Source: Nitrospirota bacterium
GTDB lineage: Bacteria; Nitrospirota; Nitrospiria; 2-01-FULL-66-17
Direction of reading: 5' to 3'
Assembly: GCA_040757335.1 (NCBI GenBank)
Contig: JBFLXB010000015.1
Location: 1-64,000 of the forward strand
DNA: 64,000 bases
Shown here piece after piece: positions 53,139 to 61,751 of the stretch; the first letter of the stretch is position 1, and every line of letters starts with the position of its first letter. The notes under the pieces were generated by a model that saw only the letters and a program-made list of their open reading frames with translations, was not told where the DNA came from and searched no databases. The position numbers were made by a program, and so were the translations under genes.

Positions 53139-54506
53139 TCAGCCGGGCTTCACCGCAGCAAGGACGACGCCGTGTTCAGAGCTGGGCGCTGGGATCACAC
53201 ATCGCTCGTGCCACTTATCGGTCCGGTATCGATACGCCAGGACACTCATGCGAGCGACCCAGTCCGCAAGTAACAGGCTCCACACCGCAATGAGATCCAG
53301 GTTCAAGGCGACGGCAAACAGCCAAGCCAGCGGGACGCGGATGCCCCAGCTTCCGACCACCGTGCTCCAGAACAGGACCGGCGTATCGCCCGCGCCTCGC
53401 AGTGATCCGGATAGAACGAGTGTGATGGCCAGCGGAATCTGGAGGACGGCCACGATTTTCAAAAGCGGTGCTCCCAGCGCGATTACCTCGGAGTCCTGGG
53501 TAAACAGGCGGAGCAGTGGTCCGGGAATGCAGAAGAACACGATTCCCATGCCGACCATGATCATGAGCGCGAGACGGTTGGCCTCTCGGTGGGCGATGGT
53601 GGCCTCCAGAATTCTTTGGGCTCCCACGCGTTGTCCCACCGCGGTGGTGGCGGCCATGCCGATCCCCAGACCAGGTAGAAAGGCCAACGCTTCAATGGCC
53701 ATTCCAACCTGATGGGCGGCGTACGCCGCGGTGCCGTAGAGCATCACGACTTTGAGGTACATGAGTTGCCCGGTTTGCTGCAGCAACCGTTCGCCCAAGA
53801 CGGGAAGACCTACGCGGGCCACCTCGCGCATCAGCTCCGGATGAGGTCGTCCCGTTCGCAGATACCGTCTCCGGAATCCCACCACAAGCAGATACACGGC
53901 TCCGACTGTTTCCGACACCGCGGTGGCAATGGCCGCGCCCAGCACGCCGTAGCGCGGCGCGCCCCAAACGCCGAAGATCAATGGATAGGCGACGGCCAGG
54001 TGGACCACGTTCATGAGCACTGCGGCCCGAAGGGGCGGCCGGGTGTCTCCGGTTCCGTACATGATCGCAGAGAGTAGATTGACCAGCAGGGAGCACGCGA
54101 AGAACGAGAAGATCACGCGGAGGTACGGAGCAATCAGGGCCAACACCTCGGGATGAGCTCCCAAAAAGACCGCACCCGCGTGGCTGCCTGATACGCCGAA
54201 CACGCCGAGTGCCGCGCCGAGCAGGGCGCCGATGCACACGGAACGGAACGCCACCGCGCCGGCGTGGTCCTGCCGTTGCGCGCCCCACAATTGGGCGATG
54301 ACCACGGTGGTGCCGGCGGACAGCGCCCAGACCACGGTCATCGCTACGAACATCATCAGTTGGCCGATCCCCACGGTCGCAATGGCCGCGGCCCCCAGGC
54401 CTCCCACCAGAAAGATGTCCACGACGGTGGTGAGTCGCTGAAGGAGACTGCTGAATACCACGGGGACGGCCAATGCCACGATCTCTTGACGAATGCCGTC
54501 CTTCAT
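53139..54506 (-). CDS. MATE family efflux transporter
   Basis: 455-residue inner-membrane exporter of the NorM-like MATE family, with two repeats of six helices. N-terminal IVALAVPVVFSSLLQRLTTVVDIFLVGGLG and MYGTGDTRPPLRAAVLMNVVH belong to the first half; the second half starts MREVARVGLPVLGERLLQQTG with LSGSLRGAGDTPVLFW. Exports cationic compounds in exchange for H+ or Na+. Monocistronic. 273 bp separate it from the start of the HzsA-like operon, with nothing recognisable between. ATG start. Confidence 0.93.
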   Translation of the reverse strand: MKDGIRQEIVALAVPVVFSSLLQRLTTVVDIFLVGGLGAAAIATVGIGQLMMFVAMTVVWALSAGTTVVIAQLWGAQRQDHAGAVAFRSVCIGALLGAALGVFGVSGSHAGAVFLGAHPEVLALIAPYLRVIFSFFACSLLVNLLSAIMYGTGDTRPPLRAAVLMNVVHLAVAYPLIFGVWGAPRYGVLGAAIATAVSETVGAVYLLVVGFRRRYLRTGRPHPELMREVARVGLPVLGERLLQQTGQLMYLKVVMLYGTAAYAAHQVGMAIEALAFLPGLGIGMAATTAVGQRVGAQRILEATIAHREANRLALMIMVGMGIVFFCIPGPLLRLFTQDSEVIALGAPLLKIVAVLQIPLAITLVLSGSLRGAGDTPVLFWSTVVGSWGIRVPLAWLFAVALNLDLIAVWSLLLADWVARMSVLAYRYRTDKWHERCVIPAPSSEHGVVLAAVKPG

Positions 54507-54887
54507 CGGATAGGCGTTGGGATAACCGCAGGGAACCCGTTGCGTGCGGCTAGCAAGATAGCACAGGGTTTGGCGATGTCCATTGCGGGACGGCGTTTCC
54601 TAAAAAACTGGTTGGAGAGTCGACATGCCAGAACAGTGCCAAGCATCTGAGGCGGCCGATTAGCGAGGAAATATCCCGTTTCGGAGCGAGGTGCCAAGAA
54701 TCTGTCGTGAGTGCCGGTCTTTGAGCGCAGCAGGATCTCCTTCAGCCGGCTTGCTTCGATCGCGCGCACTACGGCGGCATCGGTCCCAGCCAGGGTGTAG
54801 CTTGGGTCGATATGACACGACCCCTCGGCTCGGATGAGCCGAGGGGTCGCGTCATGGGGGCCGTGGACCGCGGCAGTCCGCGAGACT
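54507..54887. other. Gene-free stretch
   Basis: About 380 bp upstream of the MATE gene and past the YceI remnant. The only clear structure is the 14-bp hairpin at 54818-54849. Open frames here lack coding character. Confidence 0.4.
54818..54849 (-). terminator. Strong hairpin, probable terminator of the GYD transcript
   Basis: CGACCCCTCGGCTC-GGAT-GAGCCGAGGGGTCG, a perfect 14-bp stem with a 4-nt loop. No clear U-run follows on either strand, so termination is likely but not certain. Confidence 0.6.
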
Positions 54888-55066
54888 TTACCCCGGTTTC
54901 TTCTCCTTGACCGCCTTGATCTCAAGTTTGATCTTCACGGTGTCGTCCTGATCGCCGTTCTTGGTATAGCTCTTTATCTCGTAGGTCATGGTGGGGAACT
55001 TGGCGACGTTGAAGGAGTCTGGACTCGCAAGTGGTCGTCGCGTCTCTTGTGGTCGGTGTTGGTTCC
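54888..55066 (-). pseudogene. Decayed YceI-family C-terminal fragment
   Basis: Directly after the GYD stop codon the minus strand reads TDHKRRDDHLR, the YceI signature region. A one-base loss then shifts to PDSFNVAKFPTMTYEIKSYTK and continues to KAVKEKKPG stop (54888). YceI proteins have this order (RDxHLRSPDFF(N/D)VxKFP). The lipocalin N-terminus is missing and no start exists, so it is a remnant brought against the GYD gene by deletion. Confidence 0.7.
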
Positions 55067-55354
55067 TTAGCGCTTCAGCCCCTTGATAAACTCGTCGATC
55101 GGCAGCCCCGGCATGGTCAGGAATTGCACCGTGCCGCGCGATCCAAGTTCCACCGAGATCCTGGCGATCGCGTGGTTGTCCGGCGCTTCTACCACGTTGA
55201 CGAAGTCGTACGGCCCCAAGACGGCATACTGGGCCACAACTTTCGCGCCCATGGTTTCGATCTCCTTGTTCACTTCCTTGATACGGGCGGGATTGGACTT
55301 CAGGGTTTTCCGTCCGTCGTCGGTTAAGGTGCTCAACATGATGTAGGTCGCCAT
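55067..55354 (-). CDS. GYD domain protein
   Basis: 95 residues, cytoplasmic, ferredoxin-like alpha/beta fold. Begins MATYIMLSTLTDDGRKTLKSNP and has VAQYAVLGPYDFVNVVEAPDN, the GPYD/G-Y-D core of the family, then GTVQFLTMPGLPIDEFIKGL. AGGAGG lies 6 nt before the ATG at 55354. Function of GYD proteins is not established. Followed by the YceI remnant. Confidence 0.92.
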   Translation of the reverse strand: MATYIMLSTLTDDGRKTLKSNPARIKEVNKEIETMGAKVVAQYAVLGPYDFVNVVEAPDNHAIARISVELGSRGTVQFLTMPGLPIDEFIKGLKR

Positions 55355-55479
55355 GCCAGCCTCCTTGGTGAAAGTGAGTCCCGAATCACGACGCAGTGTA
55401 GAGCGGACGATCCGGGAAACGCAAGCCGGCGGTGGCGATGCGGAACAATGGGGGTTTCCCCCGGCGTGGTGCCTTCGCG

Positions 55480-55485
55480 TACAAT
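55480..55485 (+). promoter_or_regulatory. Candidate -10 element of the rhodanese gene
   Basis: TACAAT 25 bp upstream of the ATG at 55511. The -35 region is poor (TTTCCC about 19-20 bp upstream), so this is tentative. Confidence 0.3.
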
Positions 55486-55510
55486 ACGGGCACATCAGGA
55501 GGGTCGAGCG

Positions 55511-55897
55511 ATGAAGACACGCATTGGTGCGGCGGCGCTGTTGTGGGCGGTGGTTTGGGGACTGGCCTCCTCGGTTGCGGCGTCCGGCTTGACGACCATC
55601 GATGGCGGACAGTTGGAAACATTGATGGCCGACGGTCGCCCCCTGGTCATCGTGGACGTGAGAGAACCGGAACTGTTCGCCGCTGGCCGCATCCGCGGCG
55701 CGATCAATATTCCGTACGAAGATGCCAGACGCCGCATTTTTAAGGAACTGTCACCGCAGGATCGGATCGTGTTCGTCTGCCACGGAGGACCTATGGGTGA
55801 CGAGCTTGGTCACCTGCTTGCTGAAAATGGCTATCCGACCGTCTACAACTTGAAAGGCGGGATGAAGAAGTGGCGGGGAGAAGTGGTGCGCGGGTGA
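55511..55897 (+). CDS. Periplasmic single-domain rhodanese
   Basis: 128 residues: signal peptide (about 1-24, ASSVAAS) then one rhodanese domain with LVIVDVREPELFAAGRIRGAINIP and catalytic loop FVCHGGPMGDELG, where the Cys is the sulfur acceptor. The shortened loop suits small sulfurtransferases. AGGAGGG precedes the ATG at 55511. Transfers sulfane sulfur or handles polysulfide in the periplasm; partner unknown. Confidence 0.9.
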   Translation: MKTRIGAAALLWAVVWGLASSVAASGLTTIDGGQLETLMADGRPLVIVDVREPELFAAGRIRGAINIPYEDARRRIFKELSPQDRIVFVCHGGPMGDELGHLLAENGYPTVYNLKGGMKKWRGEVVRG

Positions 55898-55972
55898 GCA
55901 TTTCAGTCGCGTGGGTGTCGTCCCTCCCCGGGACGCTGACTTCCCTAGGATCTGGTGGTGCCGAGTTGACTG

Positions 55973-56002
55973 GTCGCGCCCGGGCTAGCCCGGGCGCGCG
56001 AC
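55973..56002. terminator. GC-rich palindrome between convergent genes
   Basis: GTCGCGCCCGGGCTAGCCCGGGCGCGCGAC is a nearly perfect palindrome between the rhodanese gene (+) and the membrane-protein gene (-). It could stop transcription from both sides, although a U-run is lacking. Confidence 0.5.
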
Positions 56003-56017
56003 GAACTGCGGCGCGCC

Positions 56018-56965
56018 TTATACGTGGTGCAGCAATCGGCCAATCAACTGGGGGATCAGCACCATGTGTTGTTGCGACAACTGGACTTGGAGGTGCTGGA
56101 GGAGGGTCACGTAGTAGTCTCGAGGAAAGGCGTAGTAAGCGATGGCGGCACAGAGGACGAGAACCAGCGCAAACATGGCGGTTTGTTTGAAGAACGGGAA
56201 TACGCCGCGCCCCCAACCGAACATCCGGCGCCGATTGTTCGCATACTCCAGTCGCTTGAGCACCGGTTCTTTCTTGGTCTCATCCAGACTGACTTTGAGG
56301 GCGTCGAAGCAGTTGAGCGGCCAGATTAGCAGCACGATCGGTGTCACGAAGATAAGGGCGATCAGAATCCTTTCCCAGAACAGTCGGTCCGTGGCGGTCT
56401 CGAGATGGGGCCAGAAGAACCAAATGAGCAGGGCCGTGGGCACTGCAGAGAAGCCCAGCAGGCCGACCAACAGAAAAAGCGCTCCTTTCTGTGCCTGCCC
56501 ATTCAGGAATTGCCCCCACCCTGGGAGCACCATCGAGCAGGCGGCTGGAATCCACGAGCTGTCGATGCCGCGGAACGGTTCGGTCCGGGCCGCGTTGGTC
56601 TGGTGATACGCCTGCTCCGCGCTGGACAACCAGACGAGCAATCCGGAAAGGTAGAACAGCGTCGCGGCCGTCAGGATCTGGGAGGACGTGACCGCGAGGC
56701 TTTTGAGCCACGCGAGTATGGGGTCACGATAGAGCCAGATCAAGACCGGGTCTGCATAGAAATTCACCATCAACAACAAGAGGAGGAGGGCGCCGATGCT
56801 CCGCTGATCGTGATAAATCTGACCGCCGCCCCAGACCAGGATCGACCACGAAAACGCCGCAGCCGGGTTTTTCTGAACGCGTGCTGGGGGAGTGGCGGTG
56901 GATTTCCTGCGAACGCGGGGGCGTTCATCGGGGTCCTCGATGACCCACACGCGGTCGGTTTCCAT
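56018..56965 (-). CDS. Polytopic membrane protein with paired GxxQ repeats (DUF5683-like)
   Basis: 315 residues from the ATG at 56965. A basic cytoplasmic N-terminus is followed by about seven membrane helices. Two internally similar segments, LVWGGGQIYHDQRSIGALLLL and LPGWGQFLNGQAQKGALFLLV, match the GxGQ(I/F)YxGQxxKG pattern of TM2/DUF5683-type proteins, suggesting a duplicated unit. Function unknown. Convergent with the rhodanese gene. Confidence 0.72.
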   Translation of the reverse strand: METDRVWVIEDPDERPRVRRKSTATPPARVQKNPAAAFSWSILVWGGGQIYHDQRSIGALLLLLLMVNFYADPVLIWLYRDPILAWLKSLAVTSSQILTAATLFYLSGLLVWLSSAEQAYHQTNAARTEPFRGIDSSWIPAACSMVLPGWGQFLNGQAQKGALFLLVGLLGFSAVPTALLIWFFWPHLETATDRLFWERILIALIFVTPIVLLIWPLNCFDALKVSLDETKKEPVLKRLEYANNRRRMFGWGRGVFPFFKQTAMFALVLVLCAAIAYYAFPRDYYVTLLQHLQVQLSQQHMVLIPQLIGRLLHHV

Positions 56966-57088
56966 GAGTGCCTTCCCAAAAACCGCGAGAAAATATAGCA
57001 CTCGAACAGCCAGCGGTCCAAAGCCCGAGGGGCTCTGGCGGCAGGGTCGTAGTGTCCTGGCGAACGATTCGCGGTCGCGTTGGATCAG

Positions 57089-59473
57089 TCACGTCGTGGG
57101 AAAGCGCAACACGAACGTGGCTCCTGGGCCTTCGCCGGGTTCAAGTCGGATCTGACCACCGTAGCGCAGGACGATCCGTCGCGCGATGGTCAAGCCCAAC
57201 CCCGTGCCTTGCCCGGGCGCTTTGGTGGTGAAGAAGGGGTCGAAGATCTTTGACGCATAACCTTTCGGAACCCCGGGACCCGAGTCGTGGATTCTCACCA
57301 CGATGGCCTCGCTGGAGACGCCGCTGCTCAAGTCGATCGTGCCCCTGCCTTTCATGGCCTGGATCGCGTTCGTGATGACGCTGACGAAGACCTGTCCGAT
57401 CTCTTCGGGGACCGCGCGAATCCGTGGAACCGACTGGTAACGCCTCCGCACTTGGAGCCCGGTGACCTCGTCGGTCAACCCGACCACCCTCAGCGCGAGA
57501 TCGAGTTGCTCGTTGACGTCGACGTCGTCCCGCAGATCGGCGCGGTCGGGTCGCGTGGAGCCGGCGAAATCTCGAATGACTCGGGCCATCCGCTTCGCGT
57601 GGTCCACGATGCGGCTCGCGTGATCTTTCATACGAGTCGGATCTTTTTCGTCCCGGATGGCTTCGCTGAGACTGAGGATGCCGAACAGCGGATTGTTGAG
57701 TTCATGGCCGATGCCCGATGTCAACACGCCCAGTCCGGCGAGTTTCTCGGCCTGCAGCAATTGGTCCTGCATCTGGCTCTCTCCCGTGGTGTCCCACAAC
57801 ACGAGCCCGGCCCATCCCTGTTCGGTCGAACGGGTGTCGATGCGGAACATCTCGTACCGATACGTCACCCGCCGGATCGTCAGTTCGTTCGTGGCCGGGC
57901 TCGTCTCGCTCGTCGGTCGAGGGGACAACGGATCGCCCGGCGGCTCATCGGCCCCGGAGACCTGGACCGGTCCCGGCGTCCGTCCCGACATGGCGAGGCC
58001 TTGGGCGTAGACGTGGAGCTGATCACGCAATCGCTCGCGGGAGGAGTCATCCAGGGGGATCAGCTCGAACAAGTTCGTGCCGTGGACCTCACGATCACCC
58101 ACGCCGAACGCGCACCGGGCGGCGAAGTTGGCGTATTGCACCCGCTCGTCTTCGATCAGGACAATCGGGTTGGGCACGCTGTCCAGAATCCGCTGGGTAT
58201 AGGCCTGAAGCGACCGGATCTCTTCGGCCTTTTCTTCGACTTCCTGCGTCAGCCCGGAGAAGGCCTTTCGCAGCCGGACGTTCATCCGATCGAACTCTTC
58301 CGCTAGCTGTTCGATCTCGTCGCCCGTGCGCACCGAGATCCGCTCGTTGAGCTCTCCGCGACCGATCAGCGCGGCGCCTTGCTGCAGGCGGCGTATCGGC
58401 GTCACGATGCGGACGGCGGCCGCGTACCCCAAGACGGCCAACAGCGCGATCGCCAGAAGCCCGCCCACCGAGGTTCGCGCCAGCAGGTGACGGGTCGGAG
58501 CCAACAGCTCTCCGGACGACTGCCAGGCGAACGTGTGCCAGACGGTGCCGGTGGATGCGATCGTCAGGCGGTTGGTGTCGGAGAGCGGCGAGAACCCGAC
58601 GATGGACTGCGTCTGACTGCCGTGCCCGTCGGAAGGAGTCTTGGCCCAGCCCGCGTGAGGCGGAGTCACCAGACGCACGAGTTCGGCGTCTGCCAGCCGC
58701 GTTCCCGTGGGGAGGATCGGGCAACTCATGACGGTGCCGCTGCTGTCGATGAGCATGACGTGTCCGGTCTTTCCGAATCGAATGGGAGACAGGAATGGGG
58801 ACAAGTAGCTCTTGGCGTCGAACACGCGATGGACGACTCCCAGCGGCCGTTTGCGATCGCTCCCCATCACCGGCACCGAGAGGTGAAACGTATACGCGTT
58901 CAGCGCCGGGTCGAACGTCACGTTTCCGAGGTAGGCGCCGCCTCGCCCGACGGCCAACGCTTTTTGCCACCAGGTTTCCCCGCCGTGCGTGTAGTCGACC
59001 GAGGTGTTGACGCTGCCGGCAAGGCGACCCGCGGCGTCGGTCACGAACAGCACGCGCGTTGCGTCGGGTTCGTGCGCCTCGTTGTTCAAATACCATTTGA
59101 GACGACCGGCCAGCGGCCCCTCGGTGATCTCCCGGACCAGACGGTCATCGCGAGCCTGCCACCGCCGTCCAGGATCAGCAAGGGAGAAGGGGGCCGCTGC
59201 CCGGTCGGTCAGGAATTCCACGAGTGCGGGATCGCGTGCGATGCGGGTGATGAGGGTGACTTCATCGGCGAACACCAGATCGAGTTTGCGCGCGCTTTCA
59301 GTGGCCAACCCCGCGAAGCTCGCCCCGATCACGGTTTGCAGTTCGCGGGTACCCTGGACGTAGGCCATGCCGATCGCCAGCAACAACGGCACGGTCCCCA
59401 CCACCAGCGTCAGCAGCACGAGCCGGCCCTTCAGTCCCCATCGCGTGCGGGTCCGGCTCGGTGAGCGCTCCAT
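57089..59473 (-). CDS. Sensor histidine kinase (dCache-HAMP-PAS-HisKA-HATPase)
   Basis: 794-residue membrane sensor. TM1 at about 17-38, a periplasmic dCache-like sensor (to about 330), TM2 (GGLLAIALLAVLGYAAAV), HAMP with RRLQQGAALIGRGELNERI, a linker coiled coil and PAS domain (ILDSVPNPIVLIEDERVQYAN), then phospho-acceptor His590 in SGIGHELNNPLFG. The ATPase has the N-box TNAIQAMKGRG, DSGPGVP and GTGLGLTIARRI. Last gene of a three-gene cluster, 24 nt after the Rossmann-type kinase. Confidence 0.93.
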   Translation of the reverse strand: MERSPSRTRTRWGLKGRLVLLTLVVGTVPLLLAIGMAYVQGTRELQTVIGASFAGLATESARKLDLVFADEVTLITRIARDPALVEFLTDRAAAPFSLADPGRRWQARDDRLVREITEGPLAGRLKWYLNNEAHEPDATRVLFVTDAAGRLAGSVNTSVDYTHGGETWWQKALAVGRGGAYLGNVTFDPALNAYTFHLSVPVMGSDRKRPLGVVHRVFDAKSYLSPFLSPIRFGKTGHVMLIDSSGTVMSCPILPTGTRLADAELVRLVTPPHAGWAKTPSDGHGSQTQSIVGFSPLSDTNRLTIASTGTVWHTFAWQSSGELLAPTRHLLARTSVGGLLAIALLAVLGYAAAVRIVTPIRRLQQGAALIGRGELNERISVRTGDEIEQLAEEFDRMNVRLRKAFSGLTQEVEEKAEEIRSLQAYTQRILDSVPNPIVLIEDERVQYANFAARCAFGVGDREVHGTNLFELIPLDDSSRERLRDQLHVYAQGLAMSGRTPGPVQVSGADEPPGDPLSPRPTSETSPATNELTIRRVTYRYEMFRIDTRSTEQGWAGLVLWDTTGESQMQDQLLQAEKLAGLGVLTSGIGHELNNPLFGILSLSEAIRDEKDPTRMKDHASRIVDHAKRMARVIRDFAGSTRPDRADLRDDVDVNEQLDLALRVVGLTDEVTGLQVRRRYQSVPRIRAVPEEIGQVFVSVITNAIQAMKGRGTIDLSSGVSSEAIVVRIHDSGPGVPKGYASKIFDPFFTTKAPGQGTGLGLTIARRIVLRYGGQIRLEPGEGPGATFVLRFPTT

Positions 59474-59497
59474 GGGTGATCCTAGTGTGGAGGAAAT

Positions 59498-60586
59498 CTA
59501 TCCTGCGCCCGGAAACTGTAGGCGAAAGGTCGTCCCCTGACCTTCTCGACTCGAGACCGAGATGTGTCCGTCGAACTTCTTGACGATGGTGCGACAGATG
59601 TGCAGCCCCAATCCGGTGCCTTCGCCCGGTCTCTTGGTGGTAAAGAACGGATCGAAGATTTTCCCCAGAATCTTCTCGGGAATGCCGGGTCCGGAGTCGC
59701 TGATGGCCACGGCCACCGCGCCGTCTTCACGGTGGGTCGACACCTGCAAGGTTCCCCTTCCGTGCATCGCTTGAACCGCGTTGGTGATGAGGTTCACAAA
59801 GACTTGGATGAATTCGTCCGGCCTGCCGCGCACGACCGAACGATCCGCGTAATCCTTGACTACCACGACTTCCTTCAGCCCGGTGGCGTATTGAGCCAGC
59901 TGGATGGCTTCGTCCAGTTTGGTGTTGATCTCGACGTCCGCCCAGTCCTCCGACTGCGGAATGCGGGCGTACCGCGTCAAGCCCTGGACGATGGAGGAAA
60001 TCCGCCTGACCGCCCGCAGCATGTCGCGCGCGTGCTCCCTGACCACCGCCGGGTCCTGTTCATCACACAGAGTTTCCGCCAGGCTCATGAGAAAATAGAG
60101 GGGATTGTTGATGTCGTGGGCGATCCCGGAGGTGAAGGTCCCGATCGTGGCCAGTTTCTCGGCCTGAGACAGTTGCATCTGGATCTGGGCTTCGTACTGG
60201 ACGAGGTTCCAGAGCAGTTTGGCACCGGTGCCGCCCAGAACCTCGGTTCCTGGAGGATGGTGAGCGGTGATCCAACGCGCGACCTCGGGATCCCCGGTGA
60301 CATCCACGATCAAGTCGGTCTGGTAACTGGAGAGTAGCTCCGCGACGTTGACAGCGATCGGAATGCCGAGCTCCCGGGCGCGGCGCAGCCCGGGAGCTCG
60401 GGGATCATGGTCCGCCACCCCGCTGACCGCGACCCCCGGGGTGCGTACGAACAACTCGAGTAGGGCGGACCCCCCTTGACCGGCGCCGAGAATAGCCACC
60501 GTCATCCGTGGTCCGCCCGGTGTGACGGCGGACAACGGAGCCGTAGGGGGCGCCTCTTGAGATAGGCCGGGCGTGGACTGCTCCAA
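59498..60586 (-). CDS. Histidine kinase with N-terminal NAD(P)-binding-like domain
   Basis: 362 residues, no membrane helix, so cytosolic. Residues about 28-125 form a Rossmann-type domain: VAILGAGQGGSALLELF (G-x-G-x-x-G), acidic VADHDP after strand 2, LIVDVTGDPEVARWI. A HisKA follows with His157 in SGIAHDINNPLYF, then a HATPase with TNAVQAMHGRG, DSGPGIP and GTGLGLHICRTI. It may sense a dinucleotide or small molecule (inference). 28 nt downstream of the response regulator. Met28 is a possible later start. Confidence 0.9.
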   Translation of the reverse strand: MEQSTPGLSQEAPPTAPLSAVTPGGPRMTVAILGAGQGGSALLELFVRTPGVAVSGVADHDPRAPGLRRARELGIPIAVNVAELLSSYQTDLIVDVTGDPEVARWITAHHPPGTEVLGGTGAKLLWNLVQYEAQIQMQLSQAEKLATIGTFTSGIAHDINNPLYFLMSLAETLCDEQDPAVVREHARDMLRAVRRISSIVQGLTRYARIPQSEDWADVEINTKLDEAIQLAQYATGLKEVVVVKDYADRSVVRGRPDEFIQVFVNLITNAVQAMHGRGTLQVSTHREDGAVAVAISDSGPGIPEKILGKIFDPFFTTKRPGEGTGLGLHICRTIVKKFDGHISVSSREGQGTTFRLQFPGAG

Positions 60587-60614
60587 CCTGGAGGTCGGCG
60601 ACCGCTTCCCGGAG

Positions 60615-61034
60615 CTATACCCGGCCGTACTGCTTCATCGCCGAGTCCACTGCGGCGGCGAGCTTGTCTCGTTCGACCGGTTTGATGAGGTAATCCGCCA
60701 CGCCCTGCTTCATCAACGAGGTGGCGAGTTGCACGTCAGGAAATCCCGTCAGCACAATGATCGGACGCGAAGGATACTGTTTGCGGAAATAACTGATCGC
60801 CTCCACCCCGTTCACCCTGGGCATCCGAATGTCACAGATGATCACATCGACGGAAAGGGGATTGTCGCCGGAATTCATGACATCCACGGCTTTTTTCCCG
60901 TCTTCGGCCTCGATCACCTCATACCCGGATTTGGTCAGCCCCAGGTTCACGGCCTTTCGTACATCGGCTTCGTCATCCACCACCAAGACGCGGCCCCGGC
61001 TGTTACTCTGCGGAATACCAAACAGGTCGACCAT
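60615..61034 (-). CDS. Stand-alone response regulator (CheY-like receiver)
   Basis: 139 residues: a receiver domain with acidic pair (Asp20/21), phospho-acceptor Asp68 in VIICDIRMPRVNG, switch Thr96 and Lys118 in LIKPVERDK; no output domain. GGGAGG precedes the ATG at 61034; the longer upstream frame is not supported. First gene of the cluster with two histidine kinases, which are its likely partners. Confidence 0.93.
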   Translation of the reverse strand: MVDLFGIPQSNSRGRVLVVDDEADVRKAVNLGLTKSGYEVIEAEDGKKAVDVMNSGDNPLSVDVIICDIRMPRVNGVEAISYFRKQYPSRPIIVLTGFPDVQLATSLMKQGVADYLIKPVERDKLAAAVDSAMKQYGRV

Positions 61035-61283
61035 CACGTGCCCTCCCTTCGCTCCCTGAAAGGAAACACCCGACCGGCAACCCTGCTGTCTCACCGCGAG
61101 AGCACAATAGTCCCTTTGGGAGGGCGTGTCAAGAAGGAACAACAAACGCGTATCGTGTGCACGTCTGCGGGACGACTCGGCGATCACAACCCTTCTGGGT
61201 TTCGGCCGAGTGCGGCCGTCGTTTGACAAAGCCCGCCCCCCTGACTACCTTTCCTCGGTCAACCACCCCAAGGAGAAACCGCG

Positions 61284-61670
61284 GTGCAAAACCGGATTGT
61301 GCTCCACTATGGAGATGGACGGATCGTGAAAGGGAGCACCGGCGATTTTTTTCCTGACAAACAGTGGTTTCACTGCACGGAAAACGGTTCCGAGAAACCC
61401 ACCCGGGTGGATATCTCAAAGCTGAAGGGAGTCTTTTTTGTCAGGGACTACGAGGGAAACGCCGAGTACCGGGAGCAATATAACGGTGAACGGACCGGTC
61501 TGGGCAAGAAAGTTCGAGTGACGTTCAAAGACGGTGAGGCGATCCTCGGGTACACGCCCGGATTTTCCCCCAACAAGCCAGGGTTCTTTCTCTTCCCCGC
61601 CGACCCCAAGAGCAACACCGAGAAAGTGTTCGTGGTAAACGGCTCCACGGAAGAGATCACGTTTGTCTGA
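61284..61670 (+). CDS. Small conserved protein (DUF6982-like)
   Basis: 128 residues, soluble. Begins QNRIVLHYGDGRIVKGSTGDFFPD and contains VDISKLKGVFFVRDYEGNAEY and KVRVTFKDGEAILGYTPGF, a repeated beta-strand pattern of a small-barrel fold. GTG start with AAGGAG about 8 nt upstream. Function unknown. Divergent from the response-regulator cluster. Confidence 0.82.
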   Translation: MQNRIVLHYGDGRIVKGSTGDFFPDKQWFHCTENGSEKPTRVDISKLKGVFFVRDYEGNAEYREQYNGERTGLGKKVRVTFKDGEAILGYTPGFSPNKPGFFLFPADPKSNTEKVFVVNGSTEEITFV

Positions 61671-61751
61671 GGTGCCATTTCGGACAGGTTCCGCAGGCCT
61701 TGTGCGAATCTGCTGTTACTGAGGCGGGGCCGCGTGGCCGCAAACCCGCGG

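Noticed and set aside
54503-54925. 140-codon minus-strand frame upstream of the MATE gene
   Set aside because: Arg-rich, crosses a 14-bp hairpin, no homology pattern.
59482-59730. 82-codon minus-strand frame inside the kinase region
   Set aside because: Out-of-frame shadow of the Rossmann-type kinase 3' end.
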